Positions 51,225 through 58,905 of a DNA stretch of 64,000 bases are shown here, in pieces. Under the pieces are notes generated by a model. That model was not told the DNA's origin, did no database searches, and worked only from the letters and a program-made list of their open reading frames with translations. Within the stretch, counting starts at the first letter, position 1, and the number at the start of each line of letters is the position of its first letter. The stretch spans positions 62,001 to 126,000 of the forward strand of contig NZ_CBVI010000091.1 in assembly GCF_000513195.1 (NCBI RefSeq). Reading direction: 5' to 3'. Made by a program: the position numbers and the translations under genes. Origin of the DNA: Bacteroides timonensis (GTDB lineage Bacteria; Bacteroidota; Bacteroidia; Bacteroidales; Bacteroidaceae).

Positions 51225-51890
51225 ATGAAGTATATATATTATTTTCTACTTGCTCTCTGGTTTATCCCCGCATCCGCACAAAAGAGTGAAACGGCAAGAT
51301 ATCTGGAAAGCATCGGACTGGTGAATATTGCCGAAGCGGACAGCTCCATCGTCGTAGACCTGATGTATACCCGGGCGGATAATTTCACGGGAAAGGTGCT
51401 ATACGAAGATCTGCATGAGGCGTATCTGCATCCCGATGCCATGAAAGGACTGCTACTGGCGCAACAGGAACTGAAAAAGCGATACCCCGGCCGTCGCCTC
51501 ATCGTGTATGATGCCGCCCGCCCGATGAGTGTGCAGCAGAAAATGTGGAATGTGGTGAAAGGCACCTCCAAGTATATCTATGTTTCCAATCCCGCACGTG
51601 GTGGCGGACTGCACAACTACGGTCTGGCGGTAGACATCAGCATACTGGATGAAGCGGGAAATCCCCTGCCGATGGGTACGGAAGTAGACCACCTCGGCCC
51701 CGAAGCTCACATTACGAATGAAGCCGCACTGGTGCAAAGCGGGAAAATGACAAAGCAGGAACAGGCGAACCGGCAACTGCTGCGGAGCGTCATGCGTGCC
51801 GCAGGTTTTCGCGCATTGCCCAGCGAGTGGTGGCATTTTAACTGGTGCAGCCGGCAGGAAGCTAAACAAAAATACAAAGTTATACCATAA
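51225..51890 (+). CDS. D-alanyl-D-alanine dipeptidase (VanX-like, M15D)
   Basis: A 221-residue zinc dipeptidase with a signal peptide (MKYIYYFLLALWFIPASAQ). The zinc and catalytic residues are His130 and Asp137 (GGLHNYGLAVDIS), Glu201 and His204 (SEWWHF), with a substrate-binding Arg in YDAARPMS near residue 99. These are the complete VanX/DdpX set. In non-resistant bacteria the enzyme recycles D-Ala-D-Ala, here in the periplasm. No vanA or vanH lies nearby, so it is not a vancomycin cluster. Confidence 0.93.
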   Translation: MKYIYYFLLALWFIPASAQKSETARYLESIGLVNIAEADSSIVVDLMYTRADNFTGKVLYEDLHEAYLHPDAMKGLLLAQQELKKRYPGRRLIVYDAARPMSVQQKMWNVVKGTSKYIYVSNPARGGGLHNYGLAVDISILDEAGNPLPMGTEVDHLGPEAHITNEAALVQSGKMTKQEQANRQLLRSVMRAAGFRALPSEWWHFNWCSRQEAKQKYKVIP

Positions 51891-51958
51891 AGTTCCTTAT
51901 ATTCACATAAAATTGGAATGCAAAGATTATTGATGCACATCCGCATCATAAAGCTATA

Positions 51959-54190
51959 TTAAGGGACATATACTTTTTCTCTTATAATAGTTCCATCTTC
52001 TAATTGATATTCAATGATATAAAATCCCGGAGACAGATTTGCCGTCTTTATATCAAATGGAGCTATCAGTTTTTTATCAGAGTAAACCTGTTTATATGAA
52101 AGATTGTATACTGCAACGGATTTCGTACCGACCTGACGAGAATCCCAACTTGGTCTTCTATAACTGGGAGTAAAATTAAGCCATTCAGACCAGGAACCAC
52201 ATCTATTATGACCTGTAACAAGAATTGTGACTTTATTAGTGTCGTAAGGCATTATATCAGCTTTGTTATCATAGGGCCAGATTCCACAATTACCTTGTAG
52301 CAATTCCCAGGTGTAAGAGGTCGCACCATCCATATTTGCTACAACATACATATACTCCCACTCCGTGGCCTCGTCAGCCCCCTCTATATCATGCGTCTCA
52401 GGAATACCTGCATGGGGCCACTCTTCTAATGTAACGACTCTATCGTCATAATAGATAGATGCTGCAACAGGTAATGAATACCCGGGAGCGTTAGATATAC
52501 GCACTTCTATTGAATTAGTACCGTCACCGGATATAATTTCTCCCCCTAAAAAAAGATTCCAGACAATAGAATCACACCTGTCAGTAGAACCTGATAGGGA
52601 GAAAGTATGGGTTTCACATTCACATAACAGATCCGGCACTATCATGGTAAATGGCTTACTGGCTATAACAGCTTCGTATGCATCGACTAATCCATAACCT
52701 GTTTCATTATTCCAAGTACCATTATTGTCCCTAACCGAATATTGATATGCAGGCAATTTTCTACAAGAAGTATAAATCCAGGAAGCTACAGAACTGGCTA
52801 GTGCATCCGGCTTGACAGACAACAGCAAGGCAGCTATACCGGCAACGTAAGGACAAGCAGCTGAAGTACCCCCAAAGTAGCAATAATCACCTGAAGAGGA
52901 ACCGGTAATACCGCTAATATCCGTTGTATATATGCTTGAGCCGGGAGCAACAACCTTCAAGCCATTACCGTAATTTGAAAAGTCACAACGACTACCGTTC
53001 AAGTCCATAGCTCCGACAGAAATTACCTTATCCAAAAGGCAATAGGGATTGACACTACCTGTATATTCATTTCCTGTTGAAAAGACAACAATAGCACCAC
53101 GTCCATTCCTTCCTTTTGTTGTTGCCGATACGATGGCTTCTTTTACGGTTTTACTTACTCCCCCGGTTGGAAGTATGCCAAATGAGCAACTTAACACATC
53201 AGCGTCTCCATCTCTATACGCTTTAATAATCCCATTTGCTGTAGAAGAGGTGGTTGACTTCCACTTTCTTTTACCGTCAATTGTATCCCCAGTTGCTATT
53301 CTGACAGGTATCATTTTACATTGGGGAGCAATTCCGGTCATACCTATATTGTTCTCAACAGCGGCTATAATACCGGCACATGCAGTACCATGAAAGTCAT
53401 CGGGAGCCGCATCTCCATTCTGTCCCGGAGATCCCCAATTCGTTGTATCATACCCGGGAAGCAGATTGGCCTTTAAATCAGGATGATTCAAGTCTACCCC
53501 TTCATCGATAACCGCAACTTTTATATCTTTCCCTTTAGAAATTCTCCAGGCAAGTAATGCGTTTACATCAAAACCCGTGAATGTGTTTTTTATTGCCCAT
53601 TGTTGCGGAGAATAATTATCTACTGTAGTATTAGCAGCAGGAGCATCTGTAAATCTTATAAAATCCGGCTCAGCATAGACAATCAAGTTGGAAGACATTA
53701 GTCTACTCACAATATCCAATGCTTTATCAGAAGATGGGACCCGAACTAAAAAAACATCTTCCAACCCATCGATTGGTGACTCTGAGATATATGGAATATT
53801 CAACTGACTGAACACAGACTCTATCCTCTCTCCAGAATTCACTTTGACAAGAATACCATCTGTCAGAACATGTATATCTCCATCTTGTGAACGAATTACA
53901 CGATACACAGCCTCAACATTACTATCATTCCTTAATTGCATGACATCATCTTCAGAGTTAATGTTTAAAAACATGGATCCTCCTTTTAATGGAATGGTTT
54001 TACGGTTATTCTTAATTGCCGTTCTTTTTTGCACATCAGCAACCCCTGCCTTAAAAAGGATATAAGAAAGGGTATCAATGGTTTCGAAATGAATCTTTTG
54101 CTTATTCTCACCCAAATAAAATAGTTATTTTTGAGCTGATAAACTGCAAAAACAAAAAAACGTAAGTAAAAGCACTGTGTATTTTCTCAT
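51959..54190 (-). pseudogene. Subtilase (S8 peptidase), interrupted by in-frame TAA after the signal peptide
   Basis: The minus-strand frame begins at the ATG at 54190 with a clear signal peptide, MRKYTVLLLTFFCFCSLSAQ, then hits TAA at 54127-54125. The same frame continues without another stop for 721 codons. The downstream part has all subtilase residues: Asp in AVIDEGVDLNHPDL, His in FHGTACAGI and Ser in GGTSAACPYVAG (residues 204, 242 and 418 counted from the TTG at 54115). The final 55 residues resemble a C-terminal beta-sandwich sorting-type domain (VYNLSYKQVYSD, then LSPGFYIIEYQLEDG). It is either a recent nonsense mutant, a readthrough case or a sequencing error. The lipoprotein gene 7 bp upstream is probably its operon partner. 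Confidence 0.8.
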
Positions 54191-54197
54191 AATATCT

Positions 54198-54647
54198 CTA
54201 TTTAAGGGTTATTGACCTTACATAGAAAGAGGCACTATAATCGTCTTTCTTACTTCTACTATCCGGTCTAACTTCTTCATCCTCACAAGGATAAAATTTT
54301 CCACTGAGCAATACTTGTACTGATGACTTATTCATAGTCCAGTCTCTCATTTCTGGAATGGGCAATCCCCCAACAGGGTATAGATTTCCTTCATAATAAA
54401 AGGAAATAGAAAGATAATGACCATAAACTTCACTGTTTTCCAGGTCTTCGCTATAGACTATACAATCTTTCGGTAATGGATCCGGTTTCGGAGCGCCATA
54501 TTCCACTCGGAAAAGTGTCATTTCATAGTTTACAAGTTCTTTTCCAGCAGGATACGGATCTTCATCATCTTTACATGATATTGTCAATAAACACAGAACG
54601 CTAAGAGCGAAACATACATAATTAATTTTCGATTGTCGCATATTCAT
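54198..54647 (-). CDS. Small lipoprotein of unknown function next to subtilase
   Basis: A protein of about 149 residues with a lipobox (LCLLTISCKDDEDPYP); the acid-rich stretch after Cys fits Bacteroides surface lipoprotein export signals. Starts at 54647 or 54641 are both plausible; the ATG at 54665 gives a longer, less typical signal. The rest is beta-rich (LSISFYYEGNLYPVGGLP; SASFYVRSITL). No family is recognised. Because it ends 7 bp before the subtilase start, it may be a pro-peptide-like inhibitor or partner, which is only a guess from position. Confidence 0.65.
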   Translation of the reverse strand: MNMRQSKINYVCFALSVLCLLTISCKDDEDPYPAGKELVNYEMTLFRVEYGAPKPDPLPKDCIVYSEDLENSEVYGHYLSISFYYEGNLYPVGGLPIPEMRDWTMNKSSVQVLLSGKFYPCEDEEVRPDSRSKKDDYSASFYVRSITLK

Positions 54648-54786
54648 ATTCTTTAGGTTAAACATTTTACAAATGTAGTGTTATTTACATCGATTGATAT
54701 ATATTTACGTATGTTTAGGAACACAGAGAAACAACATCCACTCACTTTATCTACTTAACTTTGCCAGAACTCCCGGAGATTTTCCT

Positions 54787-54794
54787 TATATTTG
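54787..54794 (+). promoter_or_regulatory. -7 box of the M50 peptidase gene
   Basis: TATATTTG matches TAnnTTTG. A TTTG at 54760-54763 lies 23 bases upstream, slightly longer than the usual spacing. The ATG at 54833 is 38 bases downstream. Confidence 0.55.
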
Positions 54795-54832
54795 TGCAGA
54801 CAAACCGGGTAAGAACTTCATACCATGCAACC

Positions 54833-55990
54833 ATGAAACAAGCTCTCAAACTTATACTTTCCACCCTGTTCGGTGCATGCATCGGCTTCGGTGCAGTGGT
54901 GCTCTGCATTACATTCTTTACGGAAACCACATTAAGTGAATTCTTCGGGAATATGGGAAACATACAGTTGAGCCGACTCTTGCTTTCCTGTATCTTATCA
55001 TTGGCCTGTCTCATCCTTGCCGTTTTCGTACAGATTATTCTGCACGAAGGCGGGCATCTGATCTTCGGACTTGCCACCGGTTACCGGTTCGTTTCTTTTC
55101 GGGTAGGTAGCCTTACACTGATAAAAGAAAAAGGAAAGTTCCGTTTCAAACGTTTCTCCATCTCCGGCACGGGCGGACAATGCCTGCTCTCTCCACCGGA
55201 TAAGCCTTACGAACAGTTGCCTTATTTCTGGTATAATGCAGGCGGAGTACTGATGAATCTACTGACGGCAATCCTTGCACTTGTTCTTTGGGTTGCCTAT
55301 CCCGAGATACCGCTGCCTTTACATTTATTCCTTTTATTCTCCTTTATCTGCGGTTTCTTCCTGGCACTGATGAACGGTATTCCATTGAAGATGTCGGGCA
55401 TCACGAATGATGCCTACAACCTGATATTGATGCACCGGGATCTGAATACCCGGAAGTATCTGGCATTACAGTTAGCCGTCAACGCTGAAGTTCAGAAAGG
55501 CGTAAGACTGAAAGACATGCCGGACGAATGGTTCCCGAACGATGAAGTGACAGATTACAGGAATATCATGCAGGTTGCCGTGAAACTGCTCTATATTTCG
55601 CGCTATGTAGACCGGAAAGAATTTGAAACTGCACACGCCCTGTTTAGCGAAATAGAGCGGCATAAAGAGGAAATTGTCGGACTATACGTAAAAGAAATCG
55701 AGTGTGAACTCCTGTTCCTCGAACTGATAGGTGAACGGAGAAAAGAAGAAGTAGAGCGGCTTTATACAGATAAGATAAAGAGATACATCCAGCGGTATAA
55801 GATTATGATGTCTTCCAAACAACGCTTGCTGTGTGCTCTTGCCTTGTATTGGGAGAATCAGCCGGAACGGGCGAAAGAGATTTATGAAAAAGCAACGCGC
55901 AAGCGGGATAAGTATTTGCTGCAAGGCGAGGTTAACTCTGATCTGGATATTATGGAGACGATGCTTCGGGAGGCACAAGTACAGTTATAA
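54833..55990 (+). CDS. M50-like site-2 metallopeptidase, membrane protein
   Basis: A 385-residue protein. The ATG at 54833 is chosen because the frame further upstream (to 54761) precedes the -7 box. The zinc-binding HEGGH is at residues 71-75 within a hydrophobic helix (LAVFVQIILHEGGHLIFGLATGY), and four or five further membrane helices reach about residue 200. An LMNGIPLKMSG segment near residue 190 occupies the place of the third zinc ligand. The last 180 residues are soluble, helical and TPR-like. It would cut a membrane protein; the substrate is unknown. Confidence 0.75.
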   Translation: MKQALKLILSTLFGACIGFGAVVLCITFFTETTLSEFFGNMGNIQLSRLLLSCILSLACLILAVFVQIILHEGGHLIFGLATGYRFVSFRVGSLTLIKEKGKFRFKRFSISGTGGQCLLSPPDKPYEQLPYFWYNAGGVLMNLLTAILALVLWVAYPEIPLPLHLFLLFSFICGFFLALMNGIPLKMSGITNDAYNLILMHRDLNTRKYLALQLAVNAEVQKGVRLKDMPDEWFPNDEVTDYRNIMQVAVKLLYISRYVDRKEFETAHALFSEIERHKEEIVGLYVKEIECELLFLELIGERRKEEVERLYTDKIKRYIQRYKIMMSSKQRLLCALALYWENQPERAKEIYEKATRKRDKYLLQGEVNSDLDIMETMLREAQVQL

Positions 55991-56010
55991 GTGAAACCAC
56001 CATTATTTTC

Positions 56011-56042
56011 TTTGCATTATTACTTTATAATAATTATCTTTG
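56011..56042 (+). promoter_or_regulatory. Promoter of the AAA ATPase gene
   Basis: TTTG at 56011-56014, a 20-base spacer and TATCTTTG at 56035-56042 give a canonical Bacteroides promoter. The ATG at 56069 is 27 bases downstream. TCTTTGCAT occurs in both elements. Confidence 0.75.
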
Positions 56043-56068
56043 CATAATCATCATAAAGTAAAGAAGCC

Positions 56069-57199
56069 ATGCTAATCATCCGAAACCCTTTCATTATAAA
56101 CGGATACATATCCCCTGCCTATTTCTGTGACAGAAAAGCAGAGAGTGAGATGCTTATCCGGCAAATTACCAATGGTAATAATACCGCATTAATCTCAACG
56201 CGAAGAATGGGTAAGACAGGATTGATACGTCATTGTTTCCAGAGTAAAGAAATTCAAAAGACATATTACACATTCTTTATTGATATATATGCGACCAAAT
56301 CTCTGCGTGAATTTGTGTTTGCTCTCAGCAAAGAAATTATCGAGTCATTGAAGTCCTCGGGCAAGAAAACAATACAGACTTTCTGGGAAACGATGAAGTC
56401 ACTGCAAGCCAGTCTGACATTTGACTTCAATGGTAACCCTTCATTCAATTTAGGCTTGGGAGACATCCAATCTCCGGACGCTACGCTGGATGAAATATTC
56501 CATTATCTGGAACAGGCGAACAAGCCCTGCATCGTAGCCATTGACGAATTCCAGCAAATCACAAATTATGCGGAAGACAATGTGGAAGCTATCCTGCGCA
56601 CTTACGTGCAACATTGCAACAATGCCCATTTCATCTTTGCCGGAAGCCAGAGGCACATTATGGGCAATATATTTCTGACAGCCTCACGCCCTTTCTATCA
56701 GAGTGTGTCGATGATGCATCTGGAAAGTATTCCTTTAGAAGAATACATCAAATTTGCTCAGAAACATTTCAAAGAAGCAGAGAAGAACATATCCAAAGAA
56801 GCCATCGAACAGATATACCAATATTTCGAAGGCATCACCTGGTATATGCAGAAAGTATTGCATACCCTATATGATATGACACCTGTTCATGAGATTGCAG
56901 ATGTTTCGATGGTTGAGGAAGCCATCTGTCAAATCATAGGTTCATTTCAATATACCTACTCCGAAACCCTTTTCCGGATGCCCGAGAAACAAAAAGAACT
57001 GCTCATTGCCATTACCAAAGAAGGGAAAGCAAGTGCCATCACCTCCGGTGCATTCATCAAGAAATATAGATTGCCATCTTCCAGCTCTGTACAATCAGCA
57101 TTAAAAGGACTGTTAGAGAAGGATTTTGTCACACAAGAGGCGGGAGCTTATCAGATTTACGACCGTTTCTTCGGCTTATGGCTTCAAAGAAACTACTAA
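56069..57199 (+). CDS. AAA ATPase of the archaeal-ATPase type
   Basis: A 376-residue STAND/AAA-like ATPase. The Walker A-like TRRMGKTGLI has Lys49 and the Walker B is IVAIDEF (Asp159, Glu160). A sensor-type FAGSQRHIM follows. The C-terminal winged helix (about residues 300-376) would bind DNA or a partner. These proteins occur in many copies in Bacteroides genomes with unknown roles, some in toxin-antitoxin-like or defence settings. The methyltransferase gene follows 13 bp later. Function is unassigned. Confidence 0.8.
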   Translation: MLIIRNPFIINGYISPAYFCDRKAESEMLIRQITNGNNTALISTRRMGKTGLIRHCFQSKEIQKTYYTFFIDIYATKSLREFVFALSKEIIESLKSSGKKTIQTFWETMKSLQASLTFDFNGNPSFNLGLGDIQSPDATLDEIFHYLEQANKPCIVAIDEFQQITNYAEDNVEAILRTYVQHCNNAHFIFAGSQRHIMGNIFLTASRPFYQSVSMMHLESIPLEEYIKFAQKHFKEAEKNISKEAIEQIYQYFEGITWYMQKVLHTLYDMTPVHEIADVSMVEEAICQIIGSFQYTYSETLFRMPEKQKELLIAITKEGKASAITSGAFIKKYRLPSSSSVQSALKGLLEKDFVTQEAGAYQIYDRFFGLWLQRNY

Positions 57200-57211
57200 A
57201 CGACAAGGTTT

Positions 57212-58438
57212 ATGGAATTGAATGACGAAACCCTTCGTTTTATACACGAACACGGCAAGGATGATGTACGCAGCCTGGCTCTGCAAGCGCCGAAATATCC
57301 CGGTGTGGATATGCCTGTTGCACTGACGCAGATAGCGGGCAGACAGGCGGCGGCAGAGAAAATACCGTCCTGGCATAAGGAAGAAGGCATTCTATATCCC
57401 CGTCACCTATCGTTAGAGCAATGTTCTTCGGAAGCTACGGCACGATACAAAGCATCTATCATTCCGGAGCCTTCCTCCGGCACACTGACCGACCTGACCG
57501 GAGGCTTCGGCATAGACTGCGCTTTTCTTTCTCCGAAATTCCATCATGTCACCTATGTGGAACGGCAGGAAGCTCTTTGCGAGATTGCATCGCACAACTT
57601 CCCGTTACTGGGCCTGAATCATATCCGGATAGAAAACAAAGACGGCATCCGGCATCTGCAAGAGATGTCTTCCGTCGACTGGATATTCATTGATCCTGCC
57701 CGTCGTGACGGGCATGGCGGGAAGACTGTTGCCATTGCCGACTGTGAACCGAATGTAGCAGAGCTGGAATCCCTGCTGCTCGAAAAGGCGCAACACGTAA
57801 TGGTGAAACTCTCCCCTATGCTCGACCTGTCTTTGGCTATTCAGGATTTAAAGCACGTACAGGAAGCACACATTGTTTCTGTAAACAATGAATGCAAGGA
57901 ACTTTTGCTTATCTTAGGACACAACATTGTTGCCGCAAAGAATATTCCTATCCATTGCATCAATCTGCAAACGAAGGACGGGAGGAATACAGAGACAACC
58001 GGACAGTTCTTCACTTTCACCCGCGAACAGGAACAATCAAGCCCGAATGAATATGCCGGTACTTTAGATAAATATCTGTACGAACCCAACGCGTCCATCC
58101 TCAAAGCAGGGGCTTTCCGCAATGTAACCTGCATATATAAGGTAAAGAAGCTGCATCCTAACAGTCACCTCTATACTTCCGGTGAACCGATAAAGAACTT
58201 CCCCGGAAGAAGCTTCCGGATAACGGGTATATGTACATTGAATAAGAAAGAGCTAAAAGGCGTATTAGGAGATCTAAAGAAAGCCAATATCACGGTTCGT
58301 AACTTTCCTAGTTCAGTAGCGGAACTCCGTAAACGTATCAAATTGAGCGAAGGCGGAGAAGTTTATCTGTTCGCTACGACCTTGAATAATGAACAGAAGG
58401 TTCTGATCCGATGTGAGAAAACAGAAGGAAGGAACTAA
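57212..58438 (+). CDS. THUMP-like domain class I methyltransferase
   Basis: A 408-residue protein. The N-terminal region leads to a SAM-binding Rossmann core (LTDLTGGFGIDCAFLSPKF, about residues 91-110; VERQEALCEIASHNFPLLG as motif II) and a catalytic-type motif DWIFIDPARRDGHGG near residue 153. The C-terminal 90 residues match the THUMP-like domain found in this Bacteroidetes/Firmicutes group. The probable substrate is RNA, but the exact target is not known. A 467-bp gap with a 22-bp array and promoter elements follows. Confidence 0.88.
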   Translation: MELNDETLRFIHEHGKDDVRSLALQAPKYPGVDMPVALTQIAGRQAAAEKIPSWHKEEGILYPRHLSLEQCSSEATARYKASIIPEPSSGTLTDLTGGFGIDCAFLSPKFHHVTYVERQEALCEIASHNFPLLGLNHIRIENKDGIRHLQEMSSVDWIFIDPARRDGHGGKTVAIADCEPNVAELESLLLEKAQHVMVKLSPMLDLSLAIQDLKHVQEAHIVSVNNECKELLLILGHNIVAAKNIPIHCINLQTKDGRNTETTGQFFTFTREQEQSSPNEYAGTLDKYLYEPNASILKAGAFRNVTCIYKVKKLHPNSHLYTSGEPIKNFPGRSFRITGICTLNKKELKGVLGDLKKANITVRNFPSSVAELRKRIKLSEGGEVYLFATTLNNEQKVLIRCEKTEGRN

Positions 58439-58545
58439 TATGATTTGTTGGCGCAATTGATTCCTTCTTTTTGCGGTATTATATAGGAGTGAACTGAAGA
58501 ATATAACTTCCTGTGTGATAGCCTACTTGGTGTTCCACTAAGATT

Positions 58546-58633
58546 AGTCGTAGTGGAACACTAGTTCAGTCGTAGTGGGAAGTGGCTTCAGTCGTAGTGG
58601 GAAGTATGTTCAGTCCTAATGGGAATATAGCTC
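58546..58633. repeat. 22-bp tandem array, four units
   Basis: AGTCGTAGTGG recurs at 58546, 58568 and 58590, with AGTCCTAATGG at 58612, each 22 bases apart. The units end in GTTC, CTTC, GTTC or GCTC, and GAAC/GTTC and GAAG/CTTC form small dyads across unit boundaries with matching changes on both arms. It lies in the gap after the methyltransferase and about 200 bp before the GH3 promoter. Confidence 0.92.
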
Positions 58634-58711
58634 ATTACCATACCTAAAGAAATAAATCCCGCCAGCAGGTTAACACAACAAATTACAATATCCCCCTCCG
58701 AAATATAGCCT

Positions 58712-58782
58712 TGTAACAGGCATTTTTCTCTTTAATGTAACCTCAGCAAAACAAGATGTAACATCCGGAAGAAATCTGTAAC
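58712..58782. promoter_or_regulatory. Four TGTAAC direct repeats upstream of GH3
   Basis: TGTAAC occurs at 58712, 58736, 58757 and 58777, with spacings of 24, 21 and 20 bases, ending 52 bases before the -7 box. Direct repeats at about two helical turns are typical of regulator binding sites, for example for a hybrid two-component system. No regulator gene is seen in the window for this cluster. Confidence 0.45.
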
Positions 58783-58834
58783 ATAGACTCAACTATCTGA
58801 AATACGATTCTTCTTCCAAATCCTCTTTTCTCCC

Positions 58835-58842
58835 TACTTTTG
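58835..58842 (+). promoter_or_regulatory. -7 box of the GH3-GH8 unit
   Basis: TACTTTTG matches TAnnTTTG. The ATG at 58906 is 63 bases downstream; the earlier ATG at 58858 would leave almost no leader and gives a poor signal peptide. Confidence 0.65.
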
Positions 58843-58905
58843 TAATCGTCATCCACAATGACAAAACAGAAGTCTATTAATAACAATAAAAAACGCACTA
58901 ATACC

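Noticed and set aside
51225..51890. Vancomycin-resistance cluster
   Set aside because: A VanX-type dipeptidase is present alone. No VanA/D-type ligase or VanH dehydrogenase is nearby, and a housekeeping role is more likely.
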